Origin: Metopolophium dirhodum
Lineage: Eukaryota; Arthropoda; Insecta; Hemiptera; Aphididae
DNA length: 64,000 nucleotides
Assembly: GCF_019925205.1 (NCBI RefSeq)
Contig: NC_083566.1
Location: forward strand, 5,208,001-5,272,000
Reading direction: 5' to 3'
Position numbers and translations under genes: made by a program. The notes beneath the pieces are model-generated. The model searched no databases. It saw only the letters and a program-made list of their open reading frames with translations, and had not been told where the DNA came from. Of this stretch, positions 55,261 to 64,000 are shown one piece after another. Each line of letters opens with the position of its first letter. Position 1 is the stretch's first letter.

Positions 55261-58200
55261 TTGACAAAAATGAGTTCAATCCGCCACATTTTGCTCAAAG
55301 AAAAATGAATGTTTAATACAAATAACAATTTCAATGTATTTAATTGCATAATACAAAATATCCATATAATTATAGGCTGGCTATACCGTCTACGACCAGA
55401 ATCATATTTTATCGTAGGTAAGTAACGATTTATCGTTAAATTCAAATAACACATCCATCACTACTATACAGCAGAGCCACATTACCGGTTTTTAAAATTC
55501 ACTCTCCATTACAGTATATTTTCGTTTATAGAAATTGAATTTCAAACGTGTACCTAGTACGTATTAGGTCAATGTTGTGTAGGACGCCAGCCGTGATACT
55601 CCACTATGCTCAACTAATCTTTAAGTACTAAGGTTTGACTGCAGATTAAAATTTAATTTGTTATACATCAAAATACTTAGAAAATTAATTAATTTAAACA
55701 CACAGAAATGCTCAGAAGGTTAAAGAGTTTTTGAAAACTATAAATATAATAAAATTTATATCCAGTCGAATCTAATGTACTTACATAATACCTTTCAATA
55801 ATTTAAAATACAGTTTTAGGAAAATTTCATTCAACATTAATAATTGTTTATTTGCGAATTGAAGCATATTCACCAATATTACTATCACGAACGTGGTATT
55901 GATTCTTACTTTAAATACATTTAGGAGAGACTAATAACAACTATCCATGTAAAACTAAACATCAATTCTCGGGTAATTAATTTTATAATTTGCAATAGGT
56001 ATCTAATAAAGAATAATCTATATGTTACGGGAAGAGTATACAATTTGGTCATTTTATACAATGGCCGGGCATTTTATATAATGTCCGGGCGTTATGTAAA
56101 ATTACCTTCATATATTGGGCAATATGGATAATACTATGTAATTGTAAATTATAAAGCATTTTATTCATTATATTTTAACTTTATAAACATGATACATATT
56201 AACTAGGAGGTACCTATACTAATATTATATTTTATTACTATTTAATTGTAAAGTATAGTCAAAATATCAATGTTGGATTATTATCTGTAGATTTGGTATT
56301 TTGGTTAGTTCTTATCGACTTATCGGGCAGTCACATATTATTTGATTGTAGTGTTTACCGTATAATGCCATAATAGATAGATATAATATTTTACCTATAT
56401 TGATTAATTCTCGTAAAATTAACTATCGCTTGTATAGTGCAGTTATATTTCGAATAAAGAAAAGTTTAATGTAGATTTAAATGATTTGTAAGAAAAAAAA
56501 GGTTCATATACTTCATTTTTGAAAAAAAGCTTAAATATGATCAAATAATTTCGCATATAATTCAACTAAAGAATAATTTTAAAAAAAGGAACCGAACGAT
56601 TATACATTTTTTTAAAAAATACGACGTGTTAAACGTTGCTAATGTTAACAAGTTATAATTGTACCTTTATCTGAAAATAATGAAATTAAATATTATGTAC
56701 ACGATGAAGAGTTATTTGATATTACACACGATGTTCATTTATCAATTGGACACGGTGGCCGAAGCAGAATGGAACACGAGGTAAATACAAAGTACAAAAA
56801 TATCACTAGAGATATGATTATGCTATACTTAAATAGTTGCGAATCATGTCGAAAAAAAGGAAGCACAGTCAAGAAAGGGTTGTTGGTAAAACCAATAATA
56901 TCTCTCTGAGATGAATTCTCGCTGTCAGATTGACCTAATAGATATGCAAGCACAATCGGATGGTGAGTATAAGTTTATATTGGTTTACCAGGACCCATGG
57001 ACTCACCATCCGATTGTGCTTGCATCTCTAGTGATATTTTTGTACTTTGTATTTACCTCGTTTATTTTCTAGTTAATATTTATCATGTTTTATAAAGTTA
57101 AAATATAATGAATAAAATGCTTTATAATTTACAATTACATAGTATTATCCATATTGCCCAATATATGAAAGTCATTCTACATAACACCCGGACATTATAT
57201 AAAACGTCCAGAAAAAAATATACTAAATAATAAAAAATTTAGTTTATTGTTGCAGATTAAAATAATAATAGTGTACCTATTATATTATATTGGTTGCTAT
57301 TGGTTAATCTGTTGTGTTTGTTGGTTTGTATTATTATTTTATGTCAATATATATAAAAACAGCCGTTCTCGGTTGATGAGATAACATACATTTTCACGCT
57401 CCATTTTTATATATTATATAGATGAACATTTGTGTGTAGATTAGACCCTCTGGGAAGAAGATATGCTATTTTAAAAAGGTTTAAATTTGATTTTTTTTTA
57501 TTCATCGGATTTTAGTACGGTTAGGTTATGTTAGGATTTTGTATTAATTAATTATATTAAGGTCGAATTAAGTAAAAATGACAAACTTGTTATCATTTTG
57601 ATACTCTAGAGTTAAATAATAAACTTACGTATAAGCAGAACGGGGTCCGCGATCTACCGCAAGTAGATTGCCTACCTGATAATATACCTACTGTTGCAAA
57701 CCAGAATTTTTCTTCCGGGCAACGAAAAAATTAAGATAAGTTTTGAACACCAATACACCATACACCGAATATTAAATAACGAATTGGGGGACGGAGTGGC
57801 CGAACGGACTAAGGCGTCGGTTTTGACACACACTGGCGCTGGTTCAAACACGGTTCACGGGCGGAATTTTTCTTCGGACAAGCCACGTTGCCCGGAAAGA
57901 AGTGCCGCCATCCCTCACCCGGGCAAGGCAGATACCCACGGGTGCCCACTAAAAAATCTGGCAAAAACTACACACACGTGTTACACCTACAGTTCCCTTC
58001 CCTACAAACAAAAAACAAACAGCCAATGGCCATAATTGCCGGGCATCACGATCAATGAAAAAAAAAATAATAATAACGAATTGAACAAAGTTTAAGTCAT
58101 ATAGAGTTGGTACATTTAATGGGCATCGAAGTGCACGGGATCAGCTAGTAATAATATAAATAAGAATGGTAATAATATAAATAAGAATGATAATTATAAA

Positions 58201-58994
58201 ATTAAAACAAAACAATAGGCATAATTTATATTTCAAATAAACAAAGTAGGTTGGTATATTTCCTTTTATGGACATAGATCGAACTTTTTAATATTTTAAA
58301 GTTAAACTGTTTTATTAAAAATAAAAATTACTAAAAATTTGAAATATAACTATTATATAATTATATAATAATTATATTATTTCGGTATGTATTTGATCTT
58401 TGTACCTATACCTATGCCTACAATACCAGTTATATCGGCTATATTATATTAAAGTTAAATACCAAGTAATTTGTGTTATCTAATCTACAGTTAAATTTTT
58501 TTCAAATTTAATTTATGAAATATAATGGTCAAAATAAAATGTGTCTTATGATATACTAAGCATAATATTATCAAATCATTTCATTGTAATTGTATTATTT
58601 AATCGCATCGTCAAAACAAATCTGACAATGATTTAAATCACTCACTTTAAAAGTTGGGTCATCTGAAATTATTGCATTTTTCGCATTATTCTTAATTTCT
58701 GAAAACAAATTTAGGAACATACAATTTATCATCCATTATTCGACTTAAAATTTACGCAGAATCATTACCTTCCGTAATTGGAAACTTTCCAGCACATGCA
58801 TTGTACAGTGTCTTTTTTATTTCCTCCATTTCATCTGGTTGTGGTCGTGTCTGACAAATTTAAACCATGTAAATTATATTATTGTTAAACAGTGGAAAAA
58901 CTAAATGATAACCCATTACACTTACAGATGACTGTACTACCAACAATGCCATTACAATTGCAAACACAACGTTTGTGCTACGTAAATGTTCCAT
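54051..58994 (-). CDS. Odorant-binding protein, seven exons, complete (143 aa)
   Basis: Secreted carrier of small hydrophobic ligands, typically in sensillar lymph, of the PBP/GOBP (insect OBP) family. Exons in transcription order: 58994-58926, 58850-58769, 58698-58646, 55123-55088, 55016-54917, 54327-54257, 54071-54051. All introns are GT-AG and the exons sum to 432 nt (143 codons plus TGA). Exon 1 encodes a signal peptide beginning MEHLRSTNVVFAIVMALLVV. Cysteines fall at residues 42, 69, 73, 111, 120 and 129. This gives C2-X3-C3 (CFLRC) and C5-X8-C6, the classical OBP spacing; an extra Cys74 adjoins C3. Residues 81 onward read IDEDGILDGD, the usual segment between C3 and C4. Length is normal for the family. 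Intron 3 is about 3.5 kb and holds transposon insertions. The 3' exons are duplicated about 8.6 kb away at 62.7-63.6 kb. Family assignment is firm; ligand and paralogue number are not known from sequence. Confidence 0.92.
56058..57215. mobile_element. Foldback of an integrase-bearing DNA element in OBP intron 3
   Basis: Long inverted repeats at about 56,058-56,207 and 57,063-57,215 share TTATATAATGTCCGGG and TATTGGGCAATATGGATAAT. Between them, on the plus strand from 56,733, a frame reads VHLSIGHGGRSRME and then NSCESCRKK. This H-X4-H plus C-X2-C arrangement is the HHCC zinc-binding domain of retroviral-type integrases. A frameshift near 56,905 separates it from CQIDLIDMQAQSDGEYK, the usual start of the integrase catalytic core with its first Asp. 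The protein then stops abruptly. It resembles the integrases of Ginger-type DNA transposons and related host genes, an assignment made by motif only. It is a decayed, nonfunctional copy. Confidence 0.65.
57640..58148 (+). mobile_element. Helitron-like repeat, 3' end, interrupted by the SINE
   Basis: Sequence on both sides of the SINE joins into one repeat matching 61,785-61,885 in reverse orientation. It ends GGGCATCGAAGTGCACGGGA followed by TCAGCTAG|T. A GC-rich stem ahead of CAGCTAG next to T is typical of insect Helitron 3' ends. The 5' end is not resolved and could lie as far left as about 57,400. Confidence 0.5.
57787..58071 (+). mobile_element. tRNA-derived SINE, full length
   Basis: The head resembles a type II (Leu/Ser) tRNA. 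It has an RNA polymerase III A box TGGCCGAACGG at 57,797-57,807 and a B box GGTTCAAACAC at 57,841-57,851. A body of about 200 bp follows, then an A-rich tail. A perfect 12-bp direct repeat AATAACGAATTG flanks it (57,775-57,786 and 58,072-58,083), the hallmark of LINE-mediated insertion. An open frame across it (57,694-58,035) is incidental. Confidence 0.85.
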
Positions 58995-59052
58995 TTTAAT
59001 TCACAGAGACAACTCGGTTTGCTTCAGTGTTCTGTCAGTTGAAAGATATTAG

Positions 59053-59080
59053 CGACTGAAGGCAGTTAAGTGTATTTATT
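59053..59080 (-). promoter_or_regulatory. Possible core promoter of the first OBP gene
   Basis: On the minus strand, about 60-85 nt before the ATG at 58,994, there is a TATA-like AATAAATA (59,080-59,073) and an arthropod-type initiator TCAGT (59,059-59,055). The spacing of about 22 nt is a little short for a TATA-initiator pair, so one of the two may not be used. Confidence 0.3.
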
Positions 59081-59099
59081 CTAGCAGACAATGTAGTCA

Positions 59100-61380
59100 A
59101 CAACGCAATGAACTATAATTTTAAATATCCTTTCATATTATTATCCACCATGTGTATACTTAATTTCGTAATCAATTATTACGTTATGTATTATGGTCAC
59201 AATGGGCCCCTTACCACCTAACAAATATCGTATTGTACTACCTAAAATTTAGGTAGGTTATGTGTATAATTATTATAATTAACGTGATCGACGAATTGCG
59301 TTTTTTTTTTTTGCTCAAACTCCCTGAAAAGAGTTTTTTAGTTAATTGTAAAAATAATCAGACTGTTAACGTTATAATGATTCAGTATCAATGAAAAACC
59401 CTATATTTGTTTAATCATCTATAATTTTATACTTCAAATATAATAATACTTACAAACGACCAACAGTTGGTCAAAGTTTTTTATTTCTCAGATTTGTGGT
59501 CTATTTTGCAAGATAAATTTTTGTTAGTATGGAAGTTTTATGCAGACAAAAAATTAAAATAAAAGCAATTTCTTAAAAATATTGTATATTATACTTGTAA
59601 CCTGTATAAGTATAGTTTAGTAAACTTAATTTTTTTTAAATATTTTTTTATTTGTTGTTATACGATTGTATGTAAAAATGAGTTTGATATGAAGTCTATT
59701 TGGTAAGCTTTGCTTATAACAGTAGAAGTACAATCATGTGTAATATCCTATGTTCAGTAGAAAATAATTCAATTTCATTTTATTTTATGTTGTAATTTTC
59801 TACAATTGATAATTATAGTTTACTGGTTTTTATAATATCCTAACAAAAACACTCAGTCAACTATTCGTAGAAACCTCGCTAAGAAAAAAAAAACTCAAGT
59901 TAGAAAAATTGTGATGTCAAAAAGGGGCCAAGTAATTTCTTAAATTCATTAGTATAGAAATTAATTGTTTGTATTTGATGAAGTGCGATTTTTTAATTCA
60001 AATAATTATGTTAATTATAACAAGTATGTTTTTTTTTTTTTAGTAAAAAACTGTGGGGACAAAATATCTTTGTTGTTTTATGGATTTAGTAAATTAATAT
60101 GATATACAGCTGTGAATGTAGCTGGAAAACGATAATGGAAACATCTTTAGCTCCACGAGGCCATTGTTCATAATACATTTTATTACAAGCTGTAATCCTC
60201 CGATCAACTTGAAATTTGTAAAAGTATCGTCTACATAACATACTCGTCTACCCGTGTAAATTCCAAGTCAACCAGTTCATTAGTTTAAGCTACAGAGAGT
60301 CCAGGCCATTTTTTGTAAAATTACACAGGTTAAATTCGAGTTGGCTGTCTCGTGTAATATCAATGGCTAAGAGGCCAAAAGTTGTACGTTAAATTTAAAA
60401 CATGTTTTATTTATACTTACATTTTTGTGATTTTAACGCACGATAGGTTTTATTAGTGCACACATATAATAAGTCGTAAATTAATGAGAAATACAACAAA
60501 TATTTTAACATGATCTAAATGTTAAGCGGATAAATATAACAAGTACGGACTTGTTACTTTTTTCAAAACAATTCATGTCAATTGTTTAAGATAATATTGA
60601 ATTTTTTAATCTATTTATATAAATAAATATGTCCGAGCGTGTTATTTTTTTGAAAAACTTTTTTTAATCTATACCGTTTTAATCACTGATGCTACGTGGA
60701 TATGTCATAATATTATCATGATTTGTTGTAGTTGTGTCTACAGACTTATGAGTTTCTTAATTTATTTTATTTGGTTGATACTTGATAGTCAACATAATTC
60801 GTAAACATATTTAAACTTTGGTTTGATACCTTACAGTATTACTATTGATTATAATCAATGGTATTACTTTAGATTCTCAGCAGAGCGATGAATATAGTGA
60901 TTTTACTAATGTTTTTGTTTTATACTTTAATGATTAAATTATACTTTTTAATTTATAATTTGTATTTGTTATTATTACACCTGTACTGAAGAAATCATAA
61001 AATAAAATAATTTTCTTTATAATTTATATTTAATATTTTTTCTATTTTTAACCTATTTACAACAATTATATATTCATATTTGATTTTTTAAATCAAACAA
61101 ATTGTATTAAGTACATTTTAATTATTTATATCATTAATTAATTGGAGTTTATATTAAATTAACAATTTTTAATATGCCCATGAAAACCTTGTATTTCCAC
61201 GGTAAAATATATTATAATTGCCACTTATAACAAGTCCCGTTTAAATTTAAAAAAAAACATTATAATTACGTTAAAAATAAAATTTTAAGACTTAAAAGTA
61301 ATAATTTGTGTATAATCTAAAGAATATTTTACAAATAAATAAGTTGCAACACCGAAAAACAAAAATCTATAACACAAATT
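59100..61380. other. AT-rich intergenic DNA between the OBP copies
   Basis: No OBP exon remnant found. Holds a terminal fragment of the dispersed repeat family at about 60,871. Confidence 0.55.
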
Positions 61381-61784
61381 ATTTGGTGGATCTAGCGACG
61401 CCGAACGATGTTCAGACACATTAGTGACTTCGGCCAACCACTATGCCATATCAGATCCCAATGTATTAATTATTTATATAAACTTAATATTACATTTTTT
61501 AAATATTTCTATTTTAATAACGATAGTTATACTTGCAACTTGTGGTATTAATACATAATATATCATTATTTACAATAAAATGCACGCCTATGGCCTATAA
61601 AATAGATTTTATAATAATATTAATTTTACTTAATTTTTATGAACTCAAACGTCCCAATCGCAAACCTTGCTTTTTGAGGGGAGTCAATTTCTCATTATTT
61701 TCGAAATTTATTTCATATTCCGTGTTTGTATGCAACTAATTAAATATAATTATGTAATATATTATAATAATACAAACTGAACCG

Positions 61785-61885
61785 TACACGGCTTCGTTGC
61801 CCGTTAAAATGTACATGACAACTCTATAAATTATTCAAACTTTGTTCAATTCGTTATTTAATATTCGATGTATGGTGTTCAAAAC
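61785..61885 (-). mobile_element. Helitron-like 3' fragment, SINE-free copy
   Basis: The reverse complement shares AAGTTTTGAACACCATACA, GAATATTAAATAACGAATTG and AACAAAGTTT with the flanks of the SINE at 57.8-58.1 kb, uninterrupted. It ends in a degraded GGGCAACGAAG...CAGTTTG terminus. Confidence 0.6.
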
Positions 61886-62343
61886 TTAAAAATGTTTATC
61901 GATCATCTTGAATTCTTGAATCTCAAAATACTTCTGGAAGCACCACTTTATAAAATGTGAATTTTGAAAGATTCTTTCATGCTGCATAGTGCATACTTAC
62001 ATGGTGGTACGAAGGTCCCATGAAAATTTCAATCCTCAAGCTATCATTATTTAGGCTCTACGTTGATCGGTCAGGACACGTTCGATTATATTATTATATT
62101 ATAGCCATCCCGACTGGCGTTGTCCGTGAGACACGTTTGTAATTATGTGAGCAATATATTTTCATGTAGGCAAACCACCTGCGCTGGATTTCAGACCACT
62201 CTAGGGGCTTACATGCGAATATTTTACAATTTAATCAATTAAAAAATATTTAAAAAATGTATGATACATGTATAATATAATTATTTTTCTGATTTAGAAA
62301 AATAATATTGTCATAACGCCGTCGTTTATAATAGGTACCTATA

Positions 62344-62483
62344 TTCTGTTCGGCGAGAGAACACGCCGATTCTGCGCATCCTTTCGCGTCTCCATGTTAT
62401 CGAAACTAGTTCCCCATTGGCAGGGTGTTGCGTGGGGGAACCAGTTTTCGTCGGTGTGTGTCAGGATCTCTCGTTGAACAGAG
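62344..62483. mobile_element. 140-bp MITE next to the OBP paralogue's 3' end
   Basis: Ends TTCTGTTCGGCGAGAGA and the complement of CTCTGTTCAACGAGAGA, flanked by TA on each side. It is GC-rich compared with its flanks. It abuts the edge of the OBP duplication. Confidence 0.65.
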
Positions 62484-62516
62484 TATAAGAAAATACAATA
62501 TTGAATGCCAAAACCT

Positions 62517-62522
62517 TTTATT
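62517..62522 (-). terminator. Polyadenylation signal of the second OBP gene
   Basis: AATAAA on the minus strand, about 165 nt after the stop codon at 62,687-62,689, at the same relative place as in the first copy. Sequence similarity with the first copy stops about 30 nt beyond it, where a MITE begins. Confidence 0.55.
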
Positions 62523-62686
62523 TTTTTAAGAGTGCAAAATTACATTTATTCAGATTTACATAATTGCATAGTATCAACTTTTTGTCGACAAGTAAGTAGT
62601 ACTAGGTACGACGTATCAACAGTGTTTTGTATAATTACGATTTTACGATATCTATCCATTTATGAATGTAATGAATCAAAATTGTA

Positions 62687-63305
62687 TCACAGTGGAAGTA
62701 GTGCAGCCTGTAATAAAAAAAAAAATATCAATTTTATTATTCTGTTAATATAAATTCGATATTATAGTATATACATTATACAACACATATATACCTAGCC
62801 TAAAATATAATAAAATTCCGTGTTTATATAATAAAATTAAATTAAATTTAAAAATTAAAAATTAAAATATATATTTCATTTTCTTGTGACTTACAGTTGA
62901 TGGATTTACTTTTATTACGCAGCTAACAAAGTCGAATGCAGCTTCACAAGAATCTTGCTTAACCGCTACATACATAAGAAATAATATAACAAATGTTAGT
63001 TTGAACTTATGCATTAATAATAATTATTGTTATTAAGTAGGTAGGTATGAAACATATTAACTCCTCTCCTAATTGTATTGTCTCATTATTTTAGAAACCA
63101 TTATTATATTTGTATAGTATACCTACTAATTAAACGATTTTTTTTAACCAGTCAAATACAAAACAGTTATATAATTGATTTGTGAGTACTGAAAATATAA
63201 TCAAACAATAAATTCTATCTCATAGAAGAGTAATCTAAGCAGCGCGCTTCTGGATGCATGGCGATGGCTAACGCATGCTAAGTGTTGTGCTTTCAGTAGC
63301 GTCAC

Positions 63306-63339
<34 letters not shown>

Positions 63340-63607
63340 GATGTGTTACGGTAAAGAACATTTTTAATTAATTAGGTACATGAAAAATATTACTTTTTAT
63401 ACAATTGGGGATGACTTGCTCGAGGATTGGCTTAATATGGTCCGGAGCCATCTCTTTCAATGAATCCCCATCGATAATACCGTCTTCATCAATCTACTCA
63501 TTATAAACAAATTATTATATTAATTTTCCAATTCCATATTGATAAGTGATAACTCTGTTTATTATTCTTACCAATGACATCTCGTCGAAGCAACACTTTA
63601 AAAAGCA
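62687..63607 (-). CDS. Odorant-binding protein paralogue, last four exons (5' part beyond window)
   Basis: Tandem copy of the OBP gene at 54-59 kb. Exons visible: 63607-63572 (CFLKCCFDEMSL), 63493-63394 (starts IDEDGIIDGDSLKEM, ends with the C4 segment NCIK), 62965-62895 (TVKQDSCEAAFDFVSC, giving C5-X8-C6) and 62707-62687 (AALLPL then TGA). Exon lengths of 36, 100, 71 and 21 nt and all splice phases equal those of the first copy, and every splice site is GT-AG. The reading frame is open, so this looks like a functional paralogue rather than a pseudogene. About 18 of roughly 76 comparable residues differ from the first copy, several conservatively. The signal peptide, C1 and C2-flanking exons are not found before position 64,000. 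Given the long third intron of copy one, they probably lie further right. Confidence 0.88.
63309..63339 (+). repeat. (ATT)n microsatellite in OBP paralogue intron
   Basis: About ten ATT units, at a place where the first OBP copy has TTATTATTCC and then unrelated sequence. Confidence 0.95.
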
Positions 63608-63792
63608 CTAAAAAAATAATATCTTCATTAATATATTAATAATATATTATAAATTACATAATTATAACTTATAAACTACCTATTTATACTACAAGCCTCT
63701 TAACACCGTTCTACGACACAGTATTGACCCTCATAAGTTAATAATATTATAATAATATGTGTTATTATTTACTATGAATACTTGTATAAACA

Positions 63793-64000
63793 ATTTTTTT
63801 TTTTTTTTTATTGGGTAACCCGCGGCAACATAGGCCATTGGGTGTGGGGAGGGCACTGTAGGTTTTATATTGGGTAGGTTGGTAGGTTGGGTAGGTTGGT
63901 ACACGTGTGTGTTGTGTTTGGCAGAATTTCTAATGGGGCACCCGTAGGTTTCTGCCGTGCCCCGGGGTGGGGGGATGGCGGCACTTGTTCTCCGGACACC
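63793..64000 (-). mobile_element. Second SINE copy, 3' part, cut by the window edge
   Basis: On the minus strand this matches the body of the 57.8-kb SINE: AGTGCCGCCATCC, ACGGGTGCCC and CCAATGGCC occur in the same order, then a 17-base A tail (63,794-63,810 as T). The tRNA head lies beyond position 64,000. A TAGGT-rich tandem run (63,875-63,901) replaces part of the body. Confidence 0.75.

Larger units (their letters stand above)
62488..63785 (-). repeat. Tandem duplication unit, copy 2 (OBP 3' half)
   Basis: Counterpart of 53,849-55,260. Differences include an ATT microsatellite expansion at 63,309-63,339 within intron 5, where copy 1 has only a few units followed by extra sequence. Confidence 0.8.

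Noticed and set aside
57694..58035. 113-codon open frame on the plus strand
   Set aside because: It spans the Helitron-like repeat and the SINE head; the reading is incidental to the tRNA-derived sequence.
58611..58646. Extension of OBP exon 3 to HCQICFDDAIK before a stop
   Set aside because: It reads past a perfect GTGAGT donor. Splicing there restores the OBP frame and the C2-X3-C3 motif in the next exon.
61384..61458. tRNA-like segment on the minus strand
   Set aside because: A 7-bp acceptor stem (GGATCTG/TAGATCC) followed by ACCA is striking. The anticodon and T stems do not pair, so it is not a functional tRNA; at most a relic.
1..64000. CRISPR arrays, operons, ribosome binding sites, rRNA
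   Set aside because: None seen. The repeats present are microsatellites, tandem duplications or transposons, and the gene structure is eukaryotic.

Overview
The window looks like an AT-rich insect nuclear genome segment and most resembles an aphid. The basis is pervasive TAATATTATA-type simple sequence, scattered CpG-rich blocks, short genes with very long introns, and a classical insect odorant-binding protein (OBP) gene. The species call is inferred from sequence style. No bacterial, organellar or viral gene is seen, and no open reading frame exceeds 117 codons, so genes had to be found by joining exons.

Three gene models are supported. (1) On the minus strand, 58,994 to 54,051, a complete seven-exon OBP gene encodes 143 residues with a signal peptide and the six-cysteine pattern. 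Its reading frame closes exactly across six GT-AG introns. (2) A tandem paralogue lies at 63,607 to 62,687. Its last four exons match the first gene exon for exon, and its 5' exons lie beyond the right edge. (3) On the plus strand, 13,961 to 14,820, a two-exon gene predicts a 142-residue secreted protein of unknown family.

Directly after gene (3) lies a large imperfect palindrome (14,905-15,809) with arms of about 430 bp around a loop of about 41 bp. A transcript through it would fold into a long double-stranded hairpin.

Most of the rest is intergenic or intronic DNA shaped by mobile elements. It includes a 565-bp hAT-type MITE with a perfect 8-bp target duplication and about 30 GTTAA/TTAAC motifs (32,875-33,439). 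There is a TTAA-flanked foldback element (12,308-12,741), a 234-bp MITE with a TCATAA duplication nested in a 1.3-kb element with terminal inverted repeats (46,216-47,530), and a short pogo-like MITE (44,434-44,570). A small hAT-like MITE (41,363-41,497) has its empty site in a neighbouring tandem copy. A fold-back element with an integrase fragment (about 56,058-57,215) sits inside the first OBP gene's third intron. A tRNA-derived SINE (57,787-58,071) is inserted into a Helitron-like repeat, and the empty version of that site survives near 61,840. A second SINE copy runs off the right edge.

CpG-rich, exon-poor blocks at about 5,930-8,300, 21,370-22,560, 33,900-36,500 and 43,150-44,100 may mark promoters or first exons of genes not otherwise resolved. 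Long stretches between these features hold only AT-rich DNA and microsatellites.
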